From positions 10,014,770 through 10,078,769 of the forward strand of contig NC_091188.1 in assembly GCF_040958095.1 (NCBI RefSeq): DNA of 64,000 bases. Reading direction: 5' to 3'. Shown in pieces: positions 35,180 to 48,600 of this stretch. How positions within the stretch are numbered: position 1 is the first letter of the stretch; each line of letters opens with the position of its first letter. The notes under the pieces are model-generated. The model searched no databases and was not told the DNA's origin. It was given only the letters and a program-made list of their open reading frames with translations. The stretch comes from Procambarus clarkii (lineage: Eukaryota > Arthropoda > Malacostraca > Decapoda > Cambaridae). The position numbers and the translations under genes were made by a program.

Positions 35180-35935
35180 GGATAAACAATGGTGCTGTAA
35201 CTACCTACAAGGACAAACAATGGTGCTGTGGCTACCTACAAGGATAAACAATGGTGCTGTGGCTACCTACAAGGATAAACAATGGTGCTGTGATTACCTA
35301 CTAGGATAAACAATGGTGCTGTGACTACCTACAAGGATAAACAATGGTGCTGTGACTACCTACAAGGATAAATAATGGTGCTGTGACTACCTACAAGGAT
35401 AAACAATGGTGCTGTGACTACCTACAAGGATAAACAATGGTGCTGTGACTACCTACAAGGATAAACAATGGTGCTGTGACTACCTACAAGGATAAACAAT
35501 GGTGCTGTGACTACCTACAAGGATAAATAATGGTGCTGTGACTACCTACAAGGATAAACAATGGTGCTGTGATTACCTACTAGGATAAACAATGGTGCTG
35601 TGACTACCTACAAGGATAAACAATGGTGCTGTGACTACCTACAAGGATAAACAATGGTGCTGTGACTACCTACAAGGATAAACAATGGTGCTGTGACTAC
35701 CTACAAGGATAAACAATGGTGCTGTGACTACCTACTAGGATAAACAATGGTGCTGTGACTACCTACAAGGATAAACAATGGTGCTGTGACTACCTACAAG
35801 GATAAACAATGGTGCTGTGACTACCTACTAGGATAAACAATGGTGCTGTGACTACCTACAAGGATAAATAATGGTGCTGTGACTACCTACAAGGATAAAC
35901 AATGGTGCTGTGACTACCTACAAGGATAAACAATG
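35180..35935. repeat. 31-bp minisatellite, about 24 copies
   Basis: The unit is GTGACTACCTACAAGGATAA plus ACAATGGTGCT. Variants CTACTAGG and GATAAATAATGG recur at regular spacing, suggesting duplication of multi-unit blocks. Confidence 0.95.
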
Positions 35936-36326
35936 CAAGAAAAAGTATTCCAGAATGAAGCAATGTTTCCAGCTCACTCCAACTCCTGTTGTTACCTCAA
36001 AATCTATGAGATATTGCTGCCAGTTAGCAAGATGTGATACAGTTAGCATCCAGTTAGTATTACCCCCCCATTATCGTTTTTTCCTTGAATTAGTTGAACA
36101 TTTACATGTTTACGTCAGTACTTGGTACTCGTAGACCACTGGAATCGGCTATGTGCATCATGTTATTCCTCAAACATTCAAGTGTTGCAATTACTCAGAG
36201 ATTCTGATTACTGTAGTTCTCATTATTGAGCATCCCCTGATGTTTCATCAGTAACAAATATTCCATTATCCATTATTCCAACAAGATCAGAGGATTAAGT
36301 CTAAAACAGATATTAATATGTTAATA

Positions 36327-36332
36327 TTTATT
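36327..36332 (-). terminator. Ctu1: Candidate Ctu1 polyadenylation signal AATAAA
   Basis: An AATAAA hexamer reads on the minus strand 56 bases after the Ctu1 stop codon, in AT-rich sequence. It is the first good hexamer downstream of the stop. Use is inferred. Confidence 0.5.
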
Positions 36333-36387
36333 AAAATTTGTAAAAGTTTAATATAATCTTCTTAGCATTAAATATACTCAGCAGTCG

Positions 36388-36674
36388 TCAAAAATCTAAA
36401 TTTTTGCTTTTAGCATGCAGAGTGAGCCTGCCTGCATCAGCGACAGAGTTGTGACAGTTAGGTGCGGACCCACTGCCAGATTTCTCTTTTGCATTGTTGT
36501 CCATATGCTCTTGAATCTTGGAAGTTTTGCCAATCCCAAGTCTTGGTTTGCCCTTGTTCAGACCCTCAAGAAGTACACAAGCTTTACATACTGGCTGGGA
36601 AGAGATATGGCCACAACGCGCACATGTTGCTTGAGTTGGAAGTTTGACACCCTCACGCACAGAGAAACACTCAC
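36388..36674 (-). CDS. Ctu1: Ctu1 coding exon 7 (residues 265-359 and stop)
   Basis: The exon follows a TTTAATTAG acceptor. It holds the C-terminal zinc ribbon [16 protein letters not shown] and the conserved [17 protein letters not shown] low-complexity tail then ends at TGA. The tail from about residue 317 is not conserved, as in other Ctu1 proteins. Confidence 0.93.
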
Positions 36675-39600
36675 CTAATTAAACAGCAGTGATTATGTTT
36701 GTCAGTAATAAATGTAATATAAAAAATTACTGCAAATAATTAAATAACAGTATGATGTGTAGCCCTATACTGATCTGCATTTAAGGTACAATATAGTGGT
36801 GCAGCAGATTCTTCTGCAGTTTAATTCAGCAATACACTAACTCCACACCCAGAGATGTTAAGTATCTAACAATTTCTCCCTCAGGATGTTAGACCAGTGA
36901 AACATTTGTTACACATCTAAAGCACTGCAATCTCCCTGACCACCAATATAGCTTCCACAAGGCATGTCTGACTGGTTGTTGTTGTTGTTTTTAGATTCAG
37001 CTACTCGGAACAAAAGTTCCAAGTAGCATGGGCTATGGTGAGCCCGTAGTGGACATACCTGGCACACGAGCGGGGCTGTAACTGTTTGACTGGTGGTTGT
37101 TGTTGTTTTAGATTCGGCTACTTGGAACAAAAAAGTTCCAAGTAGCACGGGCTATGGTGAGCCCGTAGTAGACTTACCTGGCACAGGAGCGGTGGATTGT
37201 TTGACTGGTGATCTCTTACTTATATATAGTCCACCTCACTTTGTGATTAAGGTGAATATTTTACCATTATCCTGTATAATTACAAAGCTTTTGACAGAGA
37301 ATTGCACACATCTTTTACTCTCTAAACCTACAGCCCTTGGCTCTCTACCTTCTCTCTATTCACATATTTCCAGCTTGCTCACTGGTAGATCTATCACTGC
37401 TGTTATAGATGGTGCAACTTATGCCTCTTCCCCCATTAACTAAGGTGTTCCACATAGTTGTATTCAATTGCATGCTCATTTCTTAGTATTCATCAATTAT
37501 TTTCTTCACAGCACACCTAATGCTATCCATTCTATTTCTAATGACTCTACTTTGCTCTCTTCCTCCAACAATGGTGCAGTGTTAATGTGCTCATCCCACA
37601 ACTTGTGAATTATATAGTGTGACTGATGCAATAACTTGGCAAATGATACGCTTTTTCAATATATACAAACTTCACTTACTACACTGTTTCCATTTTTTTC
37701 TGACCCCCATGCTTCCCTAACCCATGAAAGTTGAAACTTGGGTAATAATGATCATGTACTGCACTGTATGTTTAAACCCAGAATGATAATTACAGTGTTT
37801 CAACATTAAGTATACATTCACATCACATTGTGATACAATTCCCATTATGTAGGCGTTTAATTTCTGCTTGTCAGTACCACTCATTATAAAGGGATAGAAA
37901 TTCCTTGTGATCATCTCAAGAATGTTAAAACAAGTTCATTGTATCTTAACTCACCTGAATGAATAATGTCAATGATAGAAGTTGCCCTAATCTTCTCTAA
38001 GTCCTTTAAGAATGATCGGGCATATCCACGATAGGCATTTGGTGAATAAATGCATTCAGTTGAAAAATAATCCAGCTTCTTAAAATAAGCATACATAACA
38101 ATTTCCTTCTCATATGTATACTTGAATGGCTTAGATCTTGGGATTGTACCTTCAGAACCCTGAAAACATTAAACAATACACATGAAGCTTTTGAAGAAAA
38201 TATATTATATTTTAACTGTAATTTCTGCACTTCATGTAGGCTATCAAATAAGAGAATATTTTCCAAATCCTCCACTTTGTGAATATTATAGTACACCTTG
38301 AAAGTGAAGACATACTAGTGATACAGCACTAGCAGTGTACCAATGTACCACGACCAGCATAAACCCTGGTACTGGTTCACTTCTATACAGCATTAAGAAT
38401 ATAAACTCACAATAAATGAATTAAACTTTTAACTCACAATAAATGAATTAAACTTTTAAGCTAATATTGTATCAGTTTGTGTTGTCTAACCATAAAGTTT
38501 CAATATTTTGAAAAAGGGCTTGTTTAGCAAAGTGGTTTAATTTAAAACGAAAGTAAAGCAATGGAGGACAACATCTCAGAAAATTGGTTGAGCACCGATG
38601 AGTCTAGCCAATAGCTGGTTGGGTGATGGTACAGGATGCCTCAACCTTGGTTATTAACACTGTACCTCAATAAGCCTAATATGCTTCCCATCCCTGACAT
38701 TCAGTAATATTAATAAAGCATATAACAGTCAAAAACAGAGTTGAAGGAATGTGAAGCAGAGTATTGTATGTTTGATAAATTGAATGCTAAATTTGAATTC
38801 AGCCAGGAGTGGGATGGTTGTCTTTTGTTACCAGATTGTTGTCAAAATATCAGTCATCAATTTTGTTTTCTACTGCTATGACTGACCTCAATATTTGTCT
38901 TAAAGGGGCAATATTTGTTTTAGGGGCAGTGGGTGTAGCTACTTAGCTAGGTGTTTAAGCAGTGGCTGTTGGCTCAGATTCTGTCTTCTCAATGGCCCAG
39001 TGTGCACCTTTCAGACTCTTGTTCGAAGTAAGGGTTCTGGTGTGCCTTACGGCTCTATGCAGGGAGGCATTCTCGCCAATTGCTCAGGTCTTTGGGTCAG
39101 CATGGGGTTCCTCCCATCAGACTTTTTTCTTATATGCCACAATAATGGTATTTTTTGTTGACATCTGAGCTCCTTTTAGCACCTTAGTTTTGGAATACCT
39201 GGGAATATATTGATTGGTCTCAGGTTCTTTGGTGGGTTTGGTCCTCCTTTCGCCCTCCAGTGTCTCATGGGACCATCCATCTACTCCTCTACTCTGCAAC
39301 ATCATTCGTGATATATTGGAAAGGGTGTGCTTGTGATGACCACATCCTTCCAGAGGGTCTCATTTCCTACTTGTTCCCAACAGCTTCTCTGGAAACTTAC
39401 TTCAATCTGGTATGGTAACTCACTTCAATCTGGACCTGTTTGTTCTCAACCAGTACAGCATTATTTGTTCCACACTTTGAATGACCACTCTGACTGAACC
39501 ATAGAGTGACGGTCTCACTTCATGCAGGTCGGCGTTCAATCTCCGACTGTCCAAGTGATTGGGCAGCATTCCTTTCCCCCCGTCCCATCCCAAATTCTTA

Positions 39601-42600
39601 TCCTGAGCCCTTTCCAGTGCTATAAAGTCTAATGGCTTGGCACTTTCCCCTGATAATTAAAAATGAGTCACAGATCTAGCAGGTGGTTTTGAATGACTTG
39701 GAGAGTTTCCCTGAAGATTCGGATTGTCTACTGGCACATTCCATTCCACCAGAGTACAGAGATTGGCTGGGGTTTAGAGTGAGGCACTTCTCGTCCCACT
39801 TTCAAAATCTGCTATTTGGTCTGAACCTGGATTCCAGAATTTTAACCAGACTGACTTAAGTGTCTCTTCAGCATCTTCATCTGCTGGGGCTCAGAGTTCT
39901 GGCTTACCTCAATGATTGACTTGTTCAGGCCTCCAGTTGTTTAGCTCATGTGCTGGCTAAGGATCCAATTCTTTCCCGGCTCGCAAGCTTTGGCTTTCTG
40001 GTCAACTGGTGGAAGCCTTAGTTAGAAGCAGTTGTCTATGAGGAAGTTAGATGCATCACAGCTGGGGGTGTCTACCCTAAAGCAACAATTGTTTACAATG
40101 TTTTCCTCAGGGTTAATAATTACCTTCAAGCAGTTGCCTGTTTTGATGAGCTTACAAACTTACAGATTTAGAAAAAACTCATCACAAACCTACTTTGTGG
40201 TAGGTTTTTCTAAATTTTTGGTTGATTCTCTAGCTTCTATCACCTTGTAATAAGAGGCAGATAATGGTCCTGGCTCCTGATAGAATCAGGTGGGGCTTCG
40301 GAGGCCTGGCACGAGTTCCTAAAGCTCACCAGAAAAAATCGTCAATATATATAACACTTGATTATTTTTTATTGTCTATTTGAATACTGTACCTTGTTAA
40401 TATCTGATTGTAATTTTGGGGCATCTTACCCAAAGACAATTTTCATACTGTACTTATTTTGTTGTCATAAGTGAAGGATGATATGAGACTGCAGCTTCAA
40501 TGACTGCCCATGTCTTTAATAAAAATGACCAAGTATCACCACAAGAACTGTATACTGTGGAACCAAACATTGTGCTGTACTTGTGCTCAATATTTTTATT
40601 TATTGACAGACATTGTGATCTGTTCATTAGAAATTTAAAAAATCCCATCTCTTAACTTTACCCTTTGCTTTTACTTTATTGGCTATTATTTCTTGGTCAC
40701 ACTTATCAAATGGTTTTACAAAATTGGTGTATACAACATCTTCATTTTCATTTTCATTTCCAATGCTTCCATAATTTTGTCGTGGTTGCAAAAATTTTTG
40801 TAGGCATTAAAATTATGGAGGTATTTTAAAAAATACAAATCTTCATTCTCTAAATTAGCACTGATTTGCAGTGTAAACTCATTCTTTACCATAATAATTG
40901 GTAAGTTGGCTTTTTAGCACCCTCTCAAAAATATGAATGATGTGTGAAATCAGTGAGAGTAAAGTATAATTTTTTGCCAGTGCTTTTACTTCCTCCTTTG
41001 TAACATGGGGTAATTTCTGCTGTTTTTTAGGTGTACATGATGTCACCTACCTTAACAGATTTTCCTTTATATTATATTGAGTGCCTGTGCTGATGATATT
41101 TTGCACATCTTTATAAAAAGTGAACTCAAGGAATCTGCCCCCACCCCTCCTCCCCTGGAAGTTGAGTACATGGGAATACTTACTGTACAAGTCAACCTTT
41201 GAAGGCTAAAAAAGATCTCCAAAACCAGGGGTCGACTTGTCTGCCAAACATAAAATGTGAACCTTTACCACCGAGAGATAAACAAGTGAAGCGCCCAGCC
41301 TAACACTCGTTGTACACCACTTGCCATAACTCACAGCCCATCACAATTATTTATATAATTTGAAATTTGAAACTTGTGAAATTATCAAAATTTCTTGGCA
41401 AACTGGTGAAGGAGGGAGGGAGGTAAAAAGGGAGCCAGCCAGCTAGGCAGGAGGGGAGGGAGGCAGGAGGGGAGGGAGGCAGGGTGGGCAGGCTGGCTGC
41501 TAGGCAGGAGGGGAGGGAGGCAGGGTGGGCAGGCTGGCTGCTAGGCAGGAGGGGAGGGAGGCAGGGTGGGCAGGCTGGCTGCCAGGCAGGGAAGGAGGGC
41601 AGGAGAGAGGAGGCAGGCTGTGGGGTATTTCTTTTCCAAAGGGTGTGGGGTTTAATGTAATATCTGAAATCTACCTTTTTGTGTGGGCCAAGCTCATGAA
41701 AAAGTTATAAGAATCTTCCACTTTCACTATCTTCATTTCATTGCTAAATATGGACTGAAATTGTTCTTTCAAGATTATACTCAATTTTTTATTGGTTTTA
41801 TTGTATGTATCTCCTCTTATACGTTCTGTAAGGGAGCCTACACTTTTGTTTTTTGCTCTATCTCTGATTTTACTGTGAATGTTTGCCTACCTTTGGACGA
41901 CATTTCTGTCCACCTCAGTGTTTTTGTAATCTTCCTTCTTCCGTATACAATAGTTACTAATGTTCTCTTTAGAAGTTGGCCCTTTAATTTTTGTTGTAGA
42001 GGAGCATATTATATACACATTTTATATGCTTCTGCATTTAATGTATCTATACACTGTTTTGAAGTTTGAGAAAACAATGTTGTACCCTGGAATTGGTTAA
42101 TAACTCAGTTTATTTTTATCCCAGGCAATCCCCTAATTGTTGAAATTAAATTTATTAAATGACCCCTCTCATGAGATGTGTTTTGGACATACAGTATATA
42201 AATTTATATTTTTTTTTTTTAACTTCATTGATGTTGTGGTTTGAGTAAGATGTAATTGAGCTTATGATGTCCCTGATTTTTTTTTTTTTTAAGTTCTTCA
42301 TTATTTGTGAAGATCAGGTTAAATATGTTATCCTTTCCAGCTGGGTCAACTACCTGTTCGTTCAGCACTCACTTGTCGCAGTCTCATTAGCTCTCTGGTG
42401 TGTGCTTGTTAGTCTAGGCTCTCCTTTTTTTGGGGGGGGGAATACAGTATTATTATTTCCTATAATCTTCCATCTCAAATTTCAAAGACAGAAATCTCCC
42501 AGGATAATGATATACGATACTGCGTTGTCTACGTTTTCCTGGCAGTTCTCATTATTTTTTATCTGTTCAGCATTTTTTTTTTTTGGCTGTTGCATCTGAA

Positions 42601-45600
42601 GGTTTGTATCTTTATCTATACAGTATGTGGTTCTCAGCCACCTCTCCACCTGGTAACTATCTGCCAGCTGCTGTTTGTGTAGGCACTCTCTCCTGTTATC
42701 CAGCTAGTACCTTGAGCTGACTACAGTCTTCATGTACAGGTGGACACCACTCTGCAAAACAGCTTAGTTAAGTTCTTTTCTTTTTTTAAATTTTAAAAAT
42801 TTTCTTCTGGAGCCTAGGCTCATTTAAGGATGCAATCAAGTGGGACACCTCAAAACAATAAGCCTTGAGTGAAAATTAAAAAAAGCAAACTTACTTGGCC
42901 ACCCTCAACTCCTTCTTTATTCATGGCCTTCCCTATATGTAGTGTTTTCTATCAGGAAAAATGTGGATGAACTTGGTGAGGTGGACTGTGTTGTGGTTCA
43001 GGTGCTACCATCTGCTGGTGGGAGAGGTGGGTGGCTCAACAACTTAAAATGTTGTTTGCTAGGGCACTCCTTGGCAATCTTTGGGTTGCCAAGAAGGCCT
43101 TGTAAATACTTTGAGCATGAATGCTTTGAGCTGGACGATTTCCATCTACAAGCTGGACGATTTCCTCAAATGCCCAGAATGTTACCCTGCCCGACTGCAT
43201 GATTTGCTCTGCCATAGTGAGCAGAATCTTATTTTAAGGGGCAACCAAGCGAGTCTACTCAGAAATGTTCTTTACAAACATCATACACTTAAAGCCTAGT
43301 TTACAGACGAGCTCATCAGAAACAAAATAAACAATAATTACCACACTCACAGTTACTATAGCTGTACATCTCTGAAGTCTGGCAATGTCACCTCGCAAAA
43401 TATTCATCAAGACTGTCTCAGCGATGTCATCTGCATTATGTCCGGTCACAATCTTGTCAACCTTCAGTAAACTGGCTCCACGGTCCAATGCTTGTCTTCT
43501 AAACACACCACAAAATGTACAGTTGTTTTTTAGTCCAATCTGAAAAAACAAAACTATGACAACAGTTATGGCTATTATTAAACATGTTCTTTACAGTTAT
43601 AAACAATGTTCTTTGATAAGATATTTATAATCCTCCTCATCCAAGTCTTAATATGAGACCTGGTATAGTTAATACATTTGTACCAGAGCCTAGTTTTTTC
43701 TTTTGCACAAAGTCACATTTTAACACCAGCACTGTGGTGCAGTGGAAGCATTTAATGTGTCATTTTGCGGGATCCTGTGGCAGTTCTCCATAGCCGTATA
43801 TTTCACTCAAGGGTGTTGTTGGCTTTGTTATTATTTCTGTTTTGTTTAGATTGTCATTACACTTGCCTTCCCTGCTGGTTGGTGGCTGTACAAGCTTGAA
43901 TGAGTGTACAGCTGAGTACACATCTAGCATCTACTCGCTGTCACTTTGGGCCTTACCATGGTATTGCCATGCTTCAATATATTTTCCTATATCAAGTCTT
44001 CACAGGTTGGGGCCTTATGGCATTTCCTGCTAATGTTAAACCTGATTCCGAGTCTCAATATGCGGCACAATGTGTTCAGATCCTTGGAAGAGTACACTGG
44101 GTATCTGATTGCATTTTTGGGTCCGCATGTGTGTTTACTACAGATCTCCAAGTGTATGCCCTGGTTTCTGTCCCTTGGCAGATAATGAGGCTCTGTTGCT
44201 GCATACAACAGTGCCCCTACACCTGGCTAATACATTAATAAATTCTCCACAGGTGTGTGCCCCAATTTACTGGAGCCTAATTTGAGGGCACAATCTCATG
44301 ATTGGCCACAATCAGAATTAGGGGTGGATTCGTTAAGAAGTTACATAAGTACGTACTTACAAGTAGTGCATCTTTTCTAAATCTTTGACAGTTGTGTTTA
44401 ATTTATTAAAAAGCTTATGAGCATCAAATTTTTCCAATCAAATGTTGTTGTTGTTATGAACAGCCTCCTAGTGCTTCACAGCTCATAAACTGTTTAATAT
44501 ATGTAAGCAAAACCACCAAAGATTGAGAAAAGATGTACAGGTTAATAACAACTTGCGTAATTGCTTGATGAATCCGGCACAGGTCCTTAAATCAGAATTT
44601 TTTGTTCTTACAAAAACATTGTCATAATTAAAGCTGGTTTAAGCAAATGCACAAGCTGAATAACCCTTCAGCTACAGTTTGTGTTTTATGTCCATTGAGC
44701 CAATATTCCCCCCTACAAACCCTGAAACATAACTAGAAAAGTACAAGAGGAGCATTAGCCTACTTTTAGCACAGTAAATACAGTGATACTTTCCTTTTTG
44801 GAGGCTATTAAATGTAAAATGCCATTCCACATATGCCATTTAGAGTCCCAGTAGTACAGTACAATCGGTTTCGTTCTTGACTCACAATCGAGAATTCTGG
44901 GTTTGAATCCCAGGTGGGATTTGTTGGCTGGGTGCATGTCCTAATCTGCACCCAAAATGGACCCAAAAATGGTTGGGTGCATTTCTTATCACCTAATGCA
45001 ACTGTTCACCTAGCAGTAAGTAGGTGCTCAAGAGTTAATCAGCTTGTTGTGGGGTTACAGCCTGGGCGGGGTCAGTAATTCAACCTTTGGAGGGAAGGGG
45101 AACCTCAATATAAACATAACATGTATGAATACACTCTGGCTGCCTGTTCCCAACACAATGAATTATAATTATAATATCATGGGTTTTCCCAGCCGTTAAG
45201 GATTATTTATATATAGATGGATTCTTATTATTTTAACCTATTGAGTAAGGGATATTTTATTTAAATTTTATGGAAAGAACTTGAAAAAGTTGCTGTAACC
45301 TGCAAAATTTTCTATAAACTAAGATTAGGTTGTTTATTCTGTGGAGACAATTGTTTGCCTCGTTACCTCTGGGTATCTAATTTTCCTAAATCAATTGCTT
45401 GTTTTGTTATGCTTAGGCTTTCTTGTGGTTTACTCTCAGTTTTGGGTTGATATTTGCTCTACCAAGCTTCCCTGGCTTCATAAAGAGTGCCAGGTTGTGG
45501 CCCTGGCTTTCCAACCCTTGTGCCACCCTGGCAGGTTGTGGCTATAGGTAGGCAAGGCTGGGGTCTAGAGAGCCAGGTGCATCTATTTAAGAATTGGCTG

Positions 45601-48600
45601 GACGAGTGCTTAACCCAAAGAGCTACAGAGGGAAGGGGGGTCCTCTCAAAAAAACAGGCTAATGTTATTAATTCAACATCATAAAAAAACGAAAATCAAT
45701 AATAAATGTCCTACCTGTTGCACAATGCGGTCCATTGTCCATCCATATAATTCTTCGTATGATACAATCTTGAGAGGGATTTCATACTGTTGTTCATTAC
45801 GCTTCACTGTCTCCAAGCTATCATCCCGATAACCTGCATACACAAGGTACAATGTACAGTATGTCATTTAGGGCTGAATTGAGAATTCTTCAGTGTTTCC
45901 TTTCCATCATATATGGCCCAGACAGGGCAGTTTGAAAAGATCTCACTGCATCAGGGATGATGAAGGTCAAACTGACCGCAGGATCTTGCCCAAGGACGTG
46001 ATTTATGTTCAGAAAAAAACAGGAACTAATCACAAATATGCAGACAATAAGTCACAATAATGTAGCTGAAAATTAATAACCCAACTCACACATGTGAAAG
46101 AAATGCATGCGACATGTTTTCTCCATCTTGGATCCTTATCAGAACACAGCTTGAGTCCAGGACGGACCAAAATATTGCCACGTTCCTTTCTTTTCATAAG
46201 TACTGTATAGGTATGGTAATTAATCACAAATACTGTAATGTTGCAATGAACTCAACAAAAGATTTTACTAGATATGCATAGTTGACCATAGACAAGTGTT
46301 TACAGATACACTATTTTGGTTAAAGGCATTTTTAAAGAAGGACCTGTACATCAAAATCTACATCTGTTAACAAAATAGCATTAAGAGATTAATTATCACT
46401 TACCTGTGATTCCTTCATCCACAGAGAGCAATACTAACTTTAGGCCATAATGATATCGATCATTTAATAGCTTCATAGTATATGCCAACACTGTAGAGTC
46501 CTTTCCCCCTGTAATAAAACAAAAAATTCATATATGAATATTTAAAAGAACATTAAAAATCTTTCTCTTGCATCAATCCCTAAACAATACACCCTCTACA
46601 TCTCCACTGTGCTAATTAAATAAAATCAATGTACACTATACAGTAGTTACTTTCTACACAATTATCCAAACATTATATATTGCTAATGCTTCGGGATGTG
46701 AATCCTCGTAATATTATTACCCTTATTTCAAATATTTACTGTATTTCAAAAATTTATACATTATCTTATTGGCTACAGATCCATATTAATCAAGACTCCC
46801 AGATCCCTTTCTCAATTTAATTTTACAATTTCACTATTGTTTTGATGACATGTGGTACATCTCTTTTGATTTTTTGTTTCCAAGACTCAGAACCCTACAT
46901 TCATTAGCACTGAGCTGCATCTAACAATTTACAATCCATTTAGAGGGCTGTTGAATTTCTCTTCTAATGTTTGTCTTTGCTTTAATTTATTATCCACCCT
47001 AATTTAGCATCCTCTGCAGAATTACTTCTGTTGCTAGTCACTCCAGTATCTAAATAATTTATGTATACTGTATAGTGAGCAATAAAGATTCCAGACCAGA
47101 GCCCTAGAGTATTTCACCTGCAACTCTCCCATATTCTAACTTTACTCCATTTATGGTGACCGTGTGTTTCCTGCACAATATGCATGCCCTGATCTAGTTT
47201 AAAAAGTTCCCTTTAGTACCATGCATCTCTACTTTTGTTATTAACATTTTGTGTGGGACAATAATAAAAGTATTACCCCTGTATTTAGATTTATACATAC
47301 GAAAGGGTCAAGGACCCTCAACTACTGGTTGAGGGTCCTGTAATACAGTTGGGTTCATTCTCGACTCACAATAGAGAATTCCGGGTTCAAATCCCGCCGG
47401 CACAGAAATGGGTGGGCGCGTTTCCTTTTACCTCATGCCCCTGTCCACCTAGCAGTAAATAGATACCCATGAGTTAGTTAATTAAGCTTGTTGTGGGGTG
47501 GCAGCCTGGGCAGGGTCAGTAATTTGACCCTGGGGAAGGGGCCCTCGATAAAAGCCTAACAAGTACTGTATATATAATCTGGCTTCCTGTCTCCCGACAC
47601 AATGAATTATAATTATTATTATATAATACAGTACAGTATAGTATAATAATATTTACCAGGCTACTTCAGACACGTTGGAAATAACAAGAAAATTTGTTGA
47701 ACAGTGATGCTTTTGTAAGCCTTGTTGTTAAGTCATTAGTCTATATCTTTTAAGAGAGCAAATGACATTTGCAATTATCGCTAATTAATTTCTCACAATT
47801 GATGTTAAACTATCAGAATGGTAATTAGATGCCAGTGATCTATTGTACCTTTCTTAAAAATTCAGACTAAATTTACAACTCTACACAACTCTGGAACAGT
47901 TCCCAACTTGAATGATTTATTGAATATGGTGTACTTCACAAGGGTTCTTTTAGCTCTTCCTTGCAATCTTTCAAGACCTGGAAAATACTTCTCAGGCCCA
48001 GGGAACTTGTTTGAGTTTAGGTTTTTTAATGGTTTGTTCATTTTTTCTGAGGCAAAAACTCGGCATTTGGGAATTAAAATCTAAACAAAAATCCGTACAC
48101 AAAATATCTTTATTAATTTTACCTGAGGCTGCAATGGCAACATAGTCGCCTGGGGTGAAGAGATTTGCTGCAATGACAGTATGATGCACCTCTTCTTCGA
48201 AGGCCCAGAAGAAGCATTCTTTACAAAGAGCATCTCCTGTTTTAGGTCGCTGCCAAAATAAAAGTACCTATATAAGATATATAAACTACTTTTATATTCC
48301 ACATTTGCCAGGTGGCAAATGGGCAGTGAACAGTGGCACAGTGGCATGAACACTGCAACACAAGTGGAACAGTGGTACAGAACAGTGGCAGACACATGTG
48401 ATGTAGTTTTATATGTTTCTAAAGATTACACAATCAAACATTAACTTTATGACTTTATCTAGTAGAACATCTGGAGAGAGAGAAAAGCCTTTATAATGCA
48501 ACCTAAGCATGGGTTTATGCATAGCAAATCTTGCATCACGTACTTAATAGAATTCTATAACAAGGTGACAGAGAAAGGTGAGCAGATTGAATTTTTATTT

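Noticed and set aside
43842-44240. Overlapping open frames within Ctu1 intron 4
   Set aside because: No family similarity that I can recognise; both strands equally open.
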